Of a DNA stretch of 64,000 nucleotides, positions 52,196 through 64,000 are shown piece after piece. The notes under the pieces are model-generated. The model was given only the letters and a program-made list of their open reading frames with translations, was not told the origin of the DNA and searched no databases. Origin of the DNA: Ramlibacter paludis (lineage in GTDB: Bacteria; Pseudomonadota; Gammaproteobacteria; Burkholderiales; Burkholderiaceae_C); the NCBI RefSeq assembly GCF_022012305.1, contig NZ_JAKLTM010000002.1, forward strand, positions 797,655-861,654, given 5' to 3'. How positions within the stretch are numbered: the first letter of the stretch is position 1; each line of letters opens with the position of its first letter. Position numbers and translations under genes: made by a program.

Positions 52196-52831
52196 ATGCA
52201 GACCCTCTGGGACATTTCCCCGCCGGTTGCGCCGGGCTCGCCGGTGTTCCCGGGCGACACGCCGTACCAGCAGCAATGGGCCGCCACGCTCGGCCCCGGC
52301 TGCCCCGTCAACGTCAGCACGCTGACCCTGTCGCCGCACGTCGGTGCCCACGCCGACGCGCCACTGCACTACGACGCTGAGGGCCAGTCCATCGGTGCCG
52401 TCGACCTCGCGCCTTACCTTGGCCGCTGCCGCGTGATCCATGCGATCGCGCGCGGGCCGCTGGTGCTGTGGGAGCACATCGCGCATGCCGTCGCCGAGCT
52501 GCCGCCGCGCGTGCTGGTGCGCACCTATGCGCGCATGCCGGTCGACCGCTGGGACGGCGCGCTCGCCGCCTATGCGCCGGAAACCATAGAACGCCTCGCC
52601 GACGCCGGCGTGCGGCTGGTGGGCATAGACACCGCCAGCATCGACCCGGCCGACAGCAAGACGCTGGACAGCCACCAGGTGATCCGCCGCCGCGGCCTGC
52701 GTGTGCTGGAGAACCTGGTGCTCGACGAAGTCCCCGAAGGCGACTACGAGCTGATCGCCCTGCCCCTGAAACTGATGACCGCCGACGCCTCGCCGGTGCG
52801 CGCGGTGCTGCGTTCCCTTTCCGACCGATGA
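52196..52831 (+). CDS. kynB: Kynurenine formamidase (arylformamidase)
   Basis: A 211-residue metal-dependent cyclase-family hydrolase. [24 protein letters not shown] at the start, metal-site motif [14 protein letters not shown] (HxGxHxDxP, ~48-58), and [23 protein letters not shown] followed by [23 protein letters not shown] are diagnostic. It converts N-formylkynurenine to kynurenine. The stop overlaps kynU's ATG (52828-52831). Confidence 0.97.
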   Translation: MQTLWDISPPVAPGSPVFPGDTPYQQQWAATLGPGCPVNVSTLTLSPHVGAHADAPLHYDAEGQSIGAVDLAPYLGRCRVIHAIARGPLVLWEHIAHAVAELPPRVLVRTYARMPVDRWDGALAAYAPETIERLADAGVRLVGIDTASIDPADSKTLDSHQVIRRRGLRVLENLVLDEVPEGDYELIALPLKLMTADASPVRAVLRSLSDR

Positions 52832-54090
52832 CCACCTTGCAAGACTGCCGCGCGCGCGACGCGCAGGACCCGCTGCGCGCATTGCGCGATCTCTTCACGC
52901 TGCCGCAAGGCGTGATCTACCTCGATGGCAATTCGCTGGGCCCGCTGCCGAAGTCGGCGCCGGACCGCATCGCCCGGGCGGTGCAGGAGGAATGGGGCCA
53001 GGGCCTGATCCGCTCGTGGAACGAAGCCGGCTGGTTCGAATTGCCGCAGCGCCTGGGCGACAAGATCGCGATGCTGGTCGGCGCCGGCGCGGGCGAGGTC
53101 GTCGCGACTGACAGTACGTCGATCAACCTGTTCAAGGTGCTGAGCGCGGCGCTCTCCATGGTGGCGGCCGATGCGCCCGAGCGCCGGGTGGTGATCAGCG
53201 AGCGCAGCAACTTCCCGACCGACCTCTACATCGCCGAGTCGCTGTGCCGCGAGCGCGGGTGCAAGCTGCAGCTGGTCGAGCCGCACGAGATCGCGGGCGC
53301 GCTCGGCGCCGACACCGCGGTGCTGATGCTCACGCACGTCAACTACCGCACCGGCGCGATGCACGACATGGCCACCGTCACGCGGCGCGCCCACGAAGCC
53401 GGCGCCCTGATGATCTGGGACCTGGCACACAGCGCCGGCGCGGTCGAAGTGGACCTGCGCGGCGCCGGGGCCGACTTCGCCGTCGGCTGCGGCTACAAGT
53501 ACCTGAACGGCGGCCCCGGCGCCCCCGCCTTTGCCTGGGTGCATCCGCGCCATGCCGATCGCTTCTGGCAGCCGCTGGCCGGCTGGTGGGGCCACGCCGC
53601 GCCCTTCGCCTTCACGCCCGACTACCAGCCGGCGAAAGGCATCGCGCGCTACCTGTGCGGCACGCAGCCCATCCTGAGCATGACCGCGCTCGAATGCGGC
53701 CTCGACACGCTGCTGGCGGCGCAGCCGCATGGCGGCATGGCAGCCCTGCGGCGCAAGTCGCTCGCGCTCACCGACCTCTTCATCGCGCTGGTGGAAGAAC
53801 GCTGCGGCGGCCACGGCCTGGGCCTGGCCACGCCGCGCGCCCATGCCGAGCGCGGCTCGCAGGTCTGCCTGACGCGCGACGAAGGCGCCTACGCCATCGT
53901 GCAGGCGCTGATCGCGCGCGGCGTCATCGGCGACTACCGCAAGGGCCAGCCCGACATCCTGCGCTTCGGCTTCACGCCGCTGTACCTGGGCTTCGAGGAT
54001 GTGTGGAACGCGGTGGAACACCTGCGCCAGGTGCTGGAGGCGCAGGAATGGCGCCGCCCCGAATTCAATCGCCAGCACGCGGTGACCTGA
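52828..54090 (+). CDS. kynU: Kynureninase
   Basis: A 420-residue PLP enzyme cleaving kynurenine to anthranilate and alanine. [15 protein letters not shown] (~30-45), [46 protein letters not shown] and the PLP-lysine motif [12 protein letters not shown] (K224) are all in place. There is no kynurenine 3-monooxygenase gene next to it, so the route should end at anthranilate. It is sandwiched ATGA after kynB and TGAATG before kynA. Confidence 0.97.
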   Translation: MTTLQDCRARDAQDPLRALRDLFTLPQGVIYLDGNSLGPLPKSAPDRIARAVQEEWGQGLIRSWNEAGWFELPQRLGDKIAMLVGAGAGEVVATDSTSINLFKVLSAALSMVAADAPERRVVISERSNFPTDLYIAESLCRERGCKLQLVEPHEIAGALGADTAVLMLTHVNYRTGAMHDMATVTRRAHEAGALMIWDLAHSAGAVEVDLRGAGADFAVGCGYKYLNGGPGAPAFAWVHPRHADRFWQPLAGWWGHAAPFAFTPDYQPAKGIARYLCGTQPILSMTALECGLDTLLAAQPHGGMAALRRKSLALTDLFIALVEERCGGHGLGLATPRAHAERGSQVCLTRDEGAYAIVQALIARGVIGDYRKGQPDILRFGFTPLYLGFEDVWNAVEHLRQVLEAQEWRRPEFNRQHAVT

Positions 54091-54927
54091 ATGAAACCCG
54101 AAGACATCGTCAAGACCGAGAAGGCGCAGCTGGATTTCAGCCGCGACATGAGCTACGGCGACTACCTGTCGCTCGACGCCATCCTCACCGCGCAGAAGCC
54201 GCTGTCGCCGCACCACGACGAGATGCTGTTCATCATCCAGCACCAGACCAGCGAGCTCTGGATGAAGCTGATGCTGCACGAACTCTCGGCCGCCATCGCG
54301 AGCATCGCGCAGGACGAACTGCCGCCCGCCTTCAAGATGCTGGCCCGCGTGTCGCGCATCATGGAGCAGCTGGTGCACGCCTGGGACGTGCTGGCCACCA
54401 TGACGCCGCCCGAGTACAGCGCCATCCGGCCCTACCTCGCCAACTCGAGCGGCTTCCAGAGCTTCCAATACCGCTGCATCGAGTTTCGCCTCGGCAACAA
54501 GAATGCCGCGATGTTGAAGCCGCACGAGCACCACGCCGAGCGGCTGGCGATCGTGCAGCAGGCCTACGCCCTCCCCTCGCTCTACGACGAGGCACTGCGC
54601 CTGCTGGCTCGGCGCGGCTTGCCGGTCCCGGCCTCACATGTGCAGCGGGATTGGACGCAGCCGTATGAAGCCAGCAAGGAAGTCGAAGAGGCCTGGCTGC
54701 AGGTTTATCGTGAGCCGCAGAAGCAGTGGGACCTGTACCAGCTGGGCGAAGAGCTCACGGACCTGGAAGACGCGTTCCGGCTCTGGCGGTTTCGCCACGT
54801 GACGACGGTGGAGCGGGTGATCGGATTCAAGCGCGGCACGGGGGGCACGGGCGGGGTGAGTTACCTGCGCAAGATGCTCGATGTGGTCTTGTTTCCGGAG
54901 ATCTGGACGCTGCGGACGGCGCTTTGA
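54091..54927 (+). CDS. kynA: Tryptophan 2,3-dioxygenase
   Basis: A 278-residue heme dioxygenase: [38 protein letters not shown] (first conserved block), [19 protein letters not shown], and [27 protein letters not shown], with the axial His in RHVTTVER. It opens the kynurenine pathway by oxidising tryptophan to N-formylkynurenine. It starts immediately after the kynU TGA. Confidence 0.97.
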   Translation: MKPEDIVKTEKAQLDFSRDMSYGDYLSLDAILTAQKPLSPHHDEMLFIIQHQTSELWMKLMLHELSAAIASIAQDELPPAFKMLARVSRIMEQLVHAWDVLATMTPPEYSAIRPYLANSSGFQSFQYRCIEFRLGNKNAAMLKPHEHHAERLAIVQQAYALPSLYDEALRLLARRGLPVPASHVQRDWTQPYEASKEVEEAWLQVYREPQKQWDLYQLGEELTDLEDAFRLWRFRHVTTVERVIGFKRGTGGTGGVSYLRKMLDVVLFPEIWTLRTAL

Positions 54928-54955
54928 TGCGCGCGCGGGTGCCGCGGTTCGGCGA

Positions 54956-54975
54956 GCCGGGGTTGCCACCCCGGC
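54956..54975 (+). terminator. Hairpin after kynA
   Basis: GCCGGGGT, loop TGCC, ACCCCGGC: a perfect 8-bp stem, almost identical to 28294-28313. No T-run follows. It likely protects or ends the kynBUA message in the gap shared with the convergent monooxygenase. Confidence 0.5.
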
Positions 54976-55040
54976 CTACGGGACCCCGTTCATGCGTGCG
55001 TTCGAATGCCGACCTCGCCATGCGCGCTCCCCGCACCACC

Positions 55041-55079
55041 CGTAGGCCGTGGTGAGCGGCGAAGCCCGAACCGCGGCTA
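55041..55079 (-). repeat. Interspersed repeat, copy B (reverse orientation)
   Basis: Read on the minus strand: TAGCCGCGGTTCGG, GCTTCGCC, GCTCACCACGGCCTACG. The TAG is the stop of the flavin monooxygenase. It matches copies at 37566-37602 and 63945-63979. Confidence 0.65.
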
Positions 55080-56251
55080 CCCCCCGTACAACCACGGCTG
55101 GTCCAACAACGCCGCCCCCCGCGCCCGCAAGGCGAGATTGCGCCCCCACCGCACCGGCCCCGCCGCGTGGAAGATCGCGCCATTGCGGCGCGAGCGCCGC
55201 TGCACTTCGGCGACGCGCTGCCAGCGGCTGAGCGCATAGCGGCGCAGCGCCGTCGGCACGTCGAGCACGCGCCCATCGGCCACCGCCAGCACCCGCTCCA
55301 GCTCGCGCGCGTCCTCGATCGCCATGCCCGCGCCCTGCGCCAGGTAAGGCCGCAGCGGATGCGCGGCATCGCCCAGCAGCGCGATGCGGCCCCGGGCCAG
55401 TTCCTCGGCCCGCGTCACCGGCTCGCGGTCGTGCAGCGACCACAGCCGCCACGCAGGCACCGCACGCAACAGCTCGCGCGCCTCGCCGGCAATGTGGCCG
55501 ACCGCCGTTTCGAGTTCGGCCGCCACCGCCGACTCGTCCCAGCTGCGCGGATCACCCGCGACGCGGCCTTCCACGACGCACACCACGTTCAGGAACGCGC
55601 CACCGCGCACCGGATAGGCGACGAGATGCATGCGTGGCGCGAGCCAGACGGTGACGTCGCGCGCGCGTTGCGCGGCCGGCAGGTCCGCGTCAGGCACGAG
55701 GCCGCGGTACGCCAGGTGACCGGTCGCCTGCGGCGCCGCATCGCCGCAGACCTGCGACCGCACCGTGCTCCAGAGCCCGTCGGCGCCCACCAGCGCATCG
55801 GCTTCCACCTCGGGCCCGGCATCGGGCCGCACGCGCACGGCCACTTCCGAATCGGCAACGCCCACCACCTTGCGCCCGGCATGCAGCCGCACGCCTTGCG
55901 CCCGGGCGGCCGCCAGCAGCGCGGCATGGAGGTCGGCGCGATGGAGGGTCAGGTAGGGCGCGCCGTAGCGCTGCTCGAAGTCGTCCAGCGCGAGGCGCGC
56001 AAGCTCCTGGCCGTCGACGCCGTCGCGCACACACAGGCGCGAGGGCCGCGACGCCACCTGCTCCAGCGCCGCGTCGAGCAACTGCCACTCGCGCAGGATG
56101 CGCGTGACATTGGGCCCCAGCTGGATGCCGGCGCCCACCTCGGAGAACTCCGCGGCCTGCTCGAACACGCGCGCCTCCCAGCCCGCGCGCCGCGCGGCCA
56201 GCGCAGCGGCCAGCCCGCCGATGCCGCCTCCGGCAACCAGCAGTTCCTGGC

Positions 56252-56255
<4 letters not shown>
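55077..56255 (-). CDS. FAD-dependent aromatic monooxygenase (salicylate-hydroxylase-like)
   Basis: A 392-residue class A flavoprotein monooxygenase. GxGxxG motif [15 protein letters not shown] (~7-21), DG motif [15 protein letters not shown] (~151-165), and GD motif [28 protein letters not shown] (~286-313). It most resembles salicylate or 6-hydroxynicotinate hydroxylases, so an aromatic substrate is likely; anthranilate from the kyn pathway is conceivable but the gene is convergent with kynA, not in its operon. It starts with GTG (56253-56255), which overlaps the acnA TGA (GTGA), so it is coupled to aconitase. Confidence 0.85.
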
Positions 56256-59122
<2,867 letters not shown>

Positions 59123-59209
59123 TCGGGGCCTTTGGCGTGTTGTTGCTTTGCGGTCCATTGTGCCCAAAGCGTGCGCGGCGGGGTCGCCGGCGCGAAGCGA
59201 CCCCACGGC

Positions 59210-60394
59210 TCAAGCGGCCGGCAGGTAGCGCACGGCCAGCACGCCCTCGATCGCCCGCAGCGACTCCAGCAGCTGCGGCTTCACCGCGCTGTCCACGTCC
59301 ACCAGCGTGTAGGCCATGTCGCCGCGCGACTTGTTCACCATGTTGTGGATGTTCAGGCCCGCCTGCGCCATCGCCGTGGAGATCTGGCCGAGCATGTTGG
59401 GCACGTTGGCGTTGGCGATGCCGACACGCCAGCGGGACTCGCGCGCCATCTCCACCTGCGGGAAGTTCACCGCGTTGCGGATGTTGCCCTGCTCCAGGAA
59501 GTCGCGCAGCTGCTCGGCCACCATCGCCGCGCAGTTGTCTTCGGCCTCGCGCGTGGAGGCGCCCAGGTGCGGCAGCGCGATCACGCGCGGGCTCGCCAGG
59601 ATGCCCGCATGCGGGAAGTCGCAGACGTACCAGCCGAGCTGGCGCGCATCCAGCGCCCGCACGACGGCGTCGTCGTCGACCACGCCTTCGCGCGAGAAGT
59701 TCAGCAGGATGCCTTCGGGCCGCAGCAGCTTGAGGTTGTCCACGTTGACCATGTGCCGGGTCGATTCCAGCAGCGGCACGTGCACGCTGACGAAGTGCGA
59801 GTGCTTGAGCACGTCGTTGACGCTGGCAGCCTTCTTCACCTGCGCCGGCAGGCTCCAGGCCGCGTCGACGGTGATGTGCGGGTCGTAGCCCATGACCTGC
59901 ATGCCCAGCTTGATTGCTGCATCGGCGACGAGGCAACCGACCTTGCCGAGGCCGATCACGCCCAGCGTCTGGCCGCACAGTTCGAAGCCGGCAAAGGCCT
60001 TCTTGCCCTCTTCGACGGCCTGGTCCAGGTGCGGCTGCTGCGCGTCGAGGCCGGCGACGAAACGCTGCGCGGGCGCGAGGTTGCGTGCCGCCATCAGCAT
60101 GCCGGCCAGCACCAGCTCCTTTACCGCGTTGGCGTTGCCGCCGGGGGCGTTGAAGACGGGGATGCCGCGCGCGCTGAGGGCCGCGACCGGGATGTTGTTG
60201 GTGCCGGCGCCGGCGCGGGCGACGGCCAGCACCGAAGGCGCGATGTCGAGGTGGTGCATGTCCGCCGAACGCACGAGGATCGCGTCCGGCGCGGCGATGT
60301 CCTTGCCGACCGTGTAGCTGCCCGCGGGCAGCCGGTCGAGACCGCTTCGGGACATCTGATTCAGAACCAGGATCCCGAAAGGTCTGTCAGGCAT
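59210..60394 (-). CDS. serA: D-3-phosphoglycerate dehydrogenase
   Basis: A 394-residue NAD-dependent dehydrogenase, first step of serine synthesis. Substrate domain LVRSADMHH (Arg), nucleotide motif [17 protein letters not shown], catalytic His in [12 protein letters not shown], and a C-terminal ACT domain ([27 protein letters not shown] segment, TLVDVDSAV) that usually gives serine feedback. It overlaps serC by eight bases (60387-60394). Confidence 0.95.
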   Translation of the reverse strand: MPDRPFGILVLNQMSRSGLDRLPAGSYTVGKDIAAPDAILVRSADMHHLDIAPSVLAVARAGAGTNNIPVAALSARGIPVFNAPGGNANAVKELVLAGMLMAARNLAPAQRFVAGLDAQQPHLDQAVEEGKKAFAGFELCGQTLGVIGLGKVGCLVADAAIKLGMQVMGYDPHITVDAAWSLPAQVKKAASVNDVLKHSHFVSVHVPLLESTRHMVNVDNLKLLRPEGILLNFSREGVVDDDAVVRALDARQLGWYVCDFPHAGILASPRVIALPHLGASTREAEDNCAAMVAEQLRDFLEQGNIRNAVNFPQVEMARESRWRVGIANANVPNMLGQISTAMAQAGLNIHNMVNKSRGDMAYTLVDVDSAVKPQLLESLRAIEGVLAVRYLPAA

Positions 60395-61469
60395 GGGTGT
60401 CCTCGAATTCCTTCATGTACTTCACGAGAGCCTGCACGCCCTCGATCGACATCGCGTTGTAGAGCGAGGCGCGCATGCCGCCCACGAGGCGGTGGCCCTT
60501 CAGCTGGATCATCCCGCGCGCCTGCGCGTCCTTCAGGAATTCCGCGTCGAGCGCGTCGTCCTTCAGCTTGAAAGGCACGTTCATCAGCGAACGGTCCTCG
60601 CGCGCCACCGGGCTGCGGTAGAACTTGCTCGCGTCCAGGAAGTCGTACAGCACCTTGGCCTTGGCCTTGTTGTGCGCTTCGATGGCGGCGATGCCGCCCA
60701 GCGACTGGAAGTGCTTCAACACCAGGCCCATGATGTAGATCGCATAGGTGGGCGGCGTGTTGTACATCGAGTCGTTCTCGGACTGCAGCTGGTAGTTGAA
60801 GGCCGACGGCGTCACCGGCAGGGCATGCCCCAGCAGGTCGTCGCGCACCACCACCACCGTCAGGCCCGAGGGGCCCATGTTCTTCTGGGCGCCGGCATAG
60901 ATCAGGCCGTACTTGCTGACGTCGATCGGGCGCGACAGGATGTCCGAGGACATGTCGGCCACCAGCGGCACGCTGCCGGTGTCGGGCGTCCAGTGGTACT
61001 GCACCCCGCCGATGGTCTCGTTGGAGCAGATGTGGACGTACGCGGCCTTCGGGTCGAGCTTCCACTCCGCGCGCTTGGGGATCGCCGTGAAGCCGTTGCC
61101 TTCGCCGGTGGCGGCCACGTTGACCGTGCCGAACTTGGCGGCTTCCTTGCAGGAGCGGGTGGACCATTCGCCGGTGACGATGTAGTCGGCGCGGCCGGTG
61201 CGGCCGATCAGGTTCATCGGCACGATGGCGTTCTCGCCGATGGCGCCGCCCTGCATGAACAGCACCTTGTAGTTGGCCGGCACCTGCATCAGCTCGCGCA
61301 GCAGCGCGATGGCCTCTTCGTAGATGCCGATGAACTCCTTGCCCCGGTGGCTCATCTCCATCACCGACATGCCGGACCCGTGCCAATCCAGCATTTCAGC
61401 GGCCGCCTGGCGCAGCACCGGCTCGGGCAGGGTGGCGGGGCCGGGGCTGAAGTTGAAGACGCGGGTCAT
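60387..61469 (-). CDS. serC: Phosphoserine aminotransferase
   Basis: A 360-residue PLP transaminase: [15 protein letters not shown] (family start), [29 protein letters not shown], and PLP lysine in [19 protein letters not shown] (K196 approx.). C-terminal [21 protein letters not shown] is present. It supplies phosphoserine and is co-transcribed with serA; a second role in pyridoxal synthesis is possible as in E. coli. Upstream 20-odd bases hold GGAGAACC before the ATG. Confidence 0.97.
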   Translation of the reverse strand: MTRVFNFSPGPATLPEPVLRQAAAEMLDWHGSGMSVMEMSHRGKEFIGIYEEAIALLRELMQVPANYKVLFMQGGAIGENAIVPMNLIGRTGRADYIVTGEWSTRSCKEAAKFGTVNVAATGEGNGFTAIPKRAEWKLDPKAAYVHICSNETIGGVQYHWTPDTGSVPLVADMSSDILSRPIDVSKYGLIYAGAQKNMGPSGLTVVVVRDDLLGHALPVTPSAFNYQLQSENDSMYNTPPTYAIYIMGLVLKHFQSLGGIAAIEAHNKAKAKVLYDFLDASKFYRSPVAREDRSLMNVPFKLKDDALDAEFLKDAQARGMIQLKGHRLVGGMRASLYNAMSIEGVQALVKYMKEFEDTHA

Positions 61470-61513
61470 GGGGGCTGGTTCTCCTGATGCTGGACGGGTT
61501 CGCGCCGCAGGCG

Positions 61514-61921
61514 CTACGGGTTAACCAGCATACCGGATGCGCGGCGGCGCACCGCCATGAACTCCAATTCCGCCAGCACGCCTACGGCTACCGCCTGGAT
61601 GACGAGCCAGGCCTGGCCCGCCGCCGTGCCGGCCGCGCCCGTGAAGAGCAGCGCGAGGCAAACGAGCACCCACAAGGCGTTGCCCGCGGCCAGGAACAGC
61701 ACACCCGCGCACCAGGGCGGATCGCGCCGGGCCAGCCAGGCGGCAAAGGGGGCGACGACGCACAGCAGCGCGGCGCTGCCTTGCAGCAAGCCTGCGGGCA
61801 GTCCCAGCAGGGGCGCGAGGACGGCGGTGCCGGCCAGCTGCAGCAAGGCAGTGCCGGCGCAGGAGGCGGCGTCGGCCCAGAGGACGGCGCGCAGGAAGCG
61901 GGGGGAAGCGAGGACGGTCAT
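61514..61921 (-). CDS. Small four-helix membrane protein
   Basis: A 135-residue membrane protein with four hydrophobic spans (~9-30, 33-50, 72-95, 98-120), ending in [11 protein letters not shown]. Family not recognised with certainty; similar proteins are annotated only as membrane proteins. AAGGAG lies just before the ATG 61919-61921. Divergent from the XRE regulator (108 bases), which may control it. Confidence 0.7.
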   Translation of the reverse strand: MTVLASPRFLRAVLWADAASCAGTALLQLAGTAVLAPLLGLPAGLLQGSAALLCVVAPFAAWLARRDPPWCAGVLFLAAGNALWVLVCLALLFTGAAGTAAGQAWLVIQAVAVGVLAELEFMAVRRRASGMLVNP

Positions 61922-62028
61922 GGTTGGCTCCTTGGTTGACGTGCCGCCACTTTGGATGATGGCGCGCGGCGGGTCCATGAACTGGCAGGTCATGGAACGC
62001 CTGCCCGCCCTGCCCTACCATGCCGGCC

Positions 62029-62847
62029 ATGCAGACCCTGCAGAACCCCTCCGCCCAACGCAAACCCTTCGGCGAACACCTGCGCTTCTGGCGCCAGCAC
62101 CGCCGCATGAGCCAGCTGGACCTGGCCGGCGAAGCCGAGATCTCCACCCGCCACCTGAGCTTCGTCGAGACCGGCCGCTCCGCGCCCAGCCGCGAGATGG
62201 TGTTGCGCCTGGCCGAGCGGCTGGACGTGCCGCTGCGCGAACGCAATGCGCTGCTGGTGGCGGCCGGCTACGCGCCCATGTACCGCGAGCGGCCTTTCAG
62301 CGACCCGGCGCTGCAGGTGGCGCGCGATGCGGTCCAGCTGATCCTGAAAAGCCACGAGCCCTATCCCGCGCTGGCGGTGGACCGCCACTGGAACCTGCTG
62401 GCGCACAACGCCATGGTGCCGCACCTGATGGCGCGCGCCGACGCGGACCTGCTGCAAGGCACGGTGAACGTCCTGCGCCTGAGCCTGCATCCGCGCGGCC
62501 TCGCGCCGCACATCGTCAACCTCGGGCAGTGGCGGCACCACCTGTTCGAGCGGCTGCGGCAGCAGGTCCAGGCGACCGGCGATGCGGCGCTGGTGGCCTT
62601 GCAGGAGGAGTTGCAGGCCTATCCGGTGCCGGACGATGCCGACGACACGCGGCTGGAGGGCGAGCTGCTCGGCGTGGCAATGCCCTTGCGCTTTCGCGCG
62701 GCGAACGGAGCGGTGCTGAGTTTCATCAGCACCACCACCGTGTTCGGCACGCCGGTGGACGTGACCTTGCAGGAGCTGGCGCTGGAGACCTTCTTTCCAG
62801 CGGACGAGGGCACGTCCCAGGCCCTGCGCGCGCTCGCCGCCTCGTGA
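62029..62847 (+). CDS. XRE-family regulator with MmyB-like ligand domain
   Basis: A 272-residue protein (275 if the upstream ATG 62020 is used). N-terminal HTH: FGEHLRFWRQHRRMSQLDLAGEAEISTRHLSFVETGRSAPS (~14-54), a lambda-repressor-like fold. The C-terminal ~190 residues (HEPYPALAVDRHWNLLAHNAM, FRAANGAVLSFISTTTVFGTPVDVTLQELALETFFPAD) fit the MmyB-like putative ligand-binding domain. Likely a local regulator of itself and the divergent membrane protein. It is convergent and abutting the SbmA-like gene (TGA then TCA, palindrome TGATCA). Confidence 0.88.
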   Translation: MQTLQNPSAQRKPFGEHLRFWRQHRRMSQLDLAGEAEISTRHLSFVETGRSAPSREMVLRLAERLDVPLRERNALLVAAGYAPMYRERPFSDPALQVARDAVQLILKSHEPYPALAVDRHWNLLAHNAMVPHLMARADADLLQGTVNVLRLSLHPRGLAPHIVNLGQWRHHLFERLRQQVQATGDAALVALQEELQAYPVPDDADDTRLEGELLGVAMPLRFRAANGAVLSFISTTTVFGTPVDVTLQELALETFFPADEGTSQALRALAAS

Positions 62848-63837
62848 TCACGCCGGCAGCGGCGCCGGCGCATCCAGTTGCGCCTCGAAAGCCCGCAGCC
62901 GCTTGTACACCGAGATCAGCTCGATGATGGTGCTCCACGACAGCACCAGGTACTGGAAGGATTCGCTCACCTTGTCGAAGGTGTTGGAGATCTGCTGCAT
63001 CACGCCCAGCGTGATGATGCCGGCCACCACCGTCGGGCCCAGCGCCACCAACGGCACCAGCACGCTTACCTGCAGGTAGGAGTACTTGACCACGTCGAAG
63101 TACAGGTAGTGGAAGAACAGCTTGAAGTAGTTGCGGCGCAGGTGGTGGAACAGGTCGACGGCCACCGGCGCGGAAGCGCGCGCGGCGTCGTCCTCGCCGT
63201 ACACCAGCTCCTTGCGGTAGGCGGCCTCGCGCCGCTGGTTCTGGAACTCCAGGCCCGGCAGCAGCACGCCCGTCAGCGCCAGCACCACGGTGCCGAAGAT
63301 CGACCAGCCCAGCGCGATCCACACCAGCGAGTGCGGGATGGCGCCCAGGTACGGCACGTTCTTCACCTGCTCCGACAGGCCCCACAGGATGGGGAGGAAG
63401 GCAATGAGCTGCATCACGCTGCGCACCATCTCCACGCCCAGGCCTTCGACGATGCGGGCGAAGCGCATCGTGTCCTCCTGCACCCGCTGCGCCGCGCCCT
63501 CGATGGTGCGCAGGCGCTGCCAGTGCGCCATGTAGTAGTCGTTCATGGCATGGCGCCAGCGGAACACGTAGTGCTTGATGAAGAAGTCCAGCAGCACCGC
63601 CACGGTGATGTAGATCATGGCGATGCCGAGGAACAGCCGCAGCTGCTGCCAGTACTGCCCGAGGTCGATGGAGTTCGGCTTTTCCAGCGCCTTCTGCACC
63701 AGGTCGTAGAAGCTGCCGTACCAGGCGTTGATCTGCACGTCGAGCTGCACGCGGTACCAGGTGCCGGCCAGGATCAGGACCGTGCCGAGCACCGACCACG
63801 CGAACCAGTGGCGGGAGAGGAAGAAGGAGCGGAACAT
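62848..63837 (-). CDS. SbmA/BacA-like peptide transporter
   Basis: A 329-residue inner-membrane protein of the SbmA/BacA family: INAWYGSFYDLVQKALEKPNSI, LLDFFIKHYVFRWRHAMNDYYMAHW, RTIEGAAQRVQEDTMRFARIVEGLG (conserved ALRxxEGAAQRVQEDTM-like block), and IELISVYKRLRAFE. It has about six spans. Relative to E. coli SbmA (406) it lacks the N-terminal ~75 residues; several proteobacterial members are this short. These are proton-coupled importers of antimicrobial peptides, peptide-like drugs and, for some, modified peptides. Substrate here unknown. Confidence 0.88.
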   Translation of the reverse strand: MFRSFFLSRHWFAWSVLGTVLILAGTWYRVQLDVQINAWYGSFYDLVQKALEKPNSIDLGQYWQQLRLFLGIAMIYITVAVLLDFFIKHYVFRWRHAMNDYYMAHWQRLRTIEGAAQRVQEDTMRFARIVEGLGVEMVRSVMQLIAFLPILWGLSEQVKNVPYLGAIPHSLVWIALGWSIFGTVVLALTGVLLPGLEFQNQRREAAYRKELVYGEDDAARASAPVAVDLFHHLRRNYFKLFFHYLYFDVVKYSYLQVSVLVPLVALGPTVVAGIITLGVMQQISNTFDKVSESFQYLVLSWSTIIELISVYKRLRAFEAQLDAPAPLPA

Positions 63838-64000
63838 CCGGCGTGGCCCTTGTGTTGGTTTGGGCGGATGCTAACGCCGGGGCGACGAGCTGGGGTGCGC
63901 TGCGCTCACCTGCGCCGGCGCACGCGCCGGCCCAGCCTACGGGGAGCCGCGGTTCGCTGTGCTCACCACGGCCTACGGGCGCCTCCGGGACCTCGGCCTT
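63838..64000. other. Gap at right edge with repeat sequence
   Basis: About 160 bases upstream of the SbmA-like start. It holds copy C of the interspersed repeat (63945-63979) and a GCCGGCGCACGCGCCGGC palindrome (63914-63931). No gene is seen; the region is cut by the window edge. Confidence 0.6.
63945..63979 (+). repeat. Interspersed repeat, copy C
   Basis: AGCCGCGGTTCG, CTGT, GCTCACCACGGCCTACGGG. Same unit as 37566-37602 and 55041-55079, but here preceded by GAG, not TAG, and not next to a gene end. Confidence 0.6.

Noticed and set aside
52828..54090. Reading kynU as the missing ergothioneine lyase EgtE
   Set aside because: Both are PLP proteins, but kynureninase motifs are complete and the gene sits between kynB and kynA.
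63914..63931. GCCGGC-rich palindrome as a terminator
   Set aside because: It lies upstream of a gene start without a T-run, and such palindromes arise often by chance at this G+C.

Overview
The window is about 64 kb of GC-rich bacterial DNA (roughly 65-70% G+C by eye). Gene content and order (rpsP-rimM-trmD-rplS, kynBUA, serA/serC, acnA, SapC-like, DUF47-pit, CobD/CbiB family, SbmA/BacA-like) suggest a betaproteobacterium of the Burkholderiales, most like Comamonadaceae (Variovorax/Ramlibacter type). That placement is an inference from gene content; no rRNA gene is present. Genes are dense on both strands, many overlap by 1-8 bases, and only two gaps exceed 300 bases.

Layout. 1-1240: the 3' end of a large repetitive beta-rich protein cut by the window edge. 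1562-15825 (minus): a 4,605-residue RHS/YD-repeat polymorphic toxin with a LysM domain and a variable, lower-GC C-terminal tip, followed with a 4-base ATGA overlap by a small acidic protein that is very likely its immunity partner. 15913-19039: a divergent selenoneine gene set, an EgtB-like senA on minus and senB plus a selD (senC) on plus. 19036-28288: SapC-like protein, glgC, a Bcr/CflA-type exporter, a 291-bp inverted-repeat element, a DEAD-box helicase, orn, an M48 protease, pterin dehydratase, rsgA and trxC. 28304-32234 (minus): the rpsP-rimM-trmD-rplS translation cluster followed by a Nudix hydrolase and a CobD/CbiB-family protein. 32366-37568: two GNAT acetyltransferases, a TM2 protein, a phosphate transporter with its DUF47 partner, DUF486, an RluA-family pseudouridine synthase and an SDR. 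37644-42301 (minus): a compact five-gene run egtB-egtD-DUF427-flavin disulfide reductase-2OG/Fe(II) oxygenase. 42371-51704: secreted protein, TetR regulator and divergent diheme cytochrome c, MetE-C-type protein, response regulator, flavin oxidoreductases and an ion channel. 51790-56255: YkgJ-type protein, the kynBUA tryptophan-degradation operon and a flavin monooxygenase. 56252-63837: acnA, serA, serC, a small membrane protein with a divergent XRE regulator, and an SbmA/BacA-like transporter.

How the genes connect. The strongest biological theme is histidine-derived chalcogen antioxidants. EgtD makes hercynine. EgtB uses it for the sulfur compound ergothioneine, and SenA uses it for the selenium compound selenoneine with a selenosugar made by SenB from selenophosphate supplied by SelD. 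The two halves lie about 21 kb apart. The ergothioneine half is followed, at 9-11 base spacing, by a CxxxxC flavoprotein reductase and an iron oxygenase whose roles are not established. A second theme is inter-bacterial competition (RHS toxin and immunity). A third is the set of palindromic or interspersed repeats in the short gaps, two copies of which supply the TAG stop codon of the adjacent gene.
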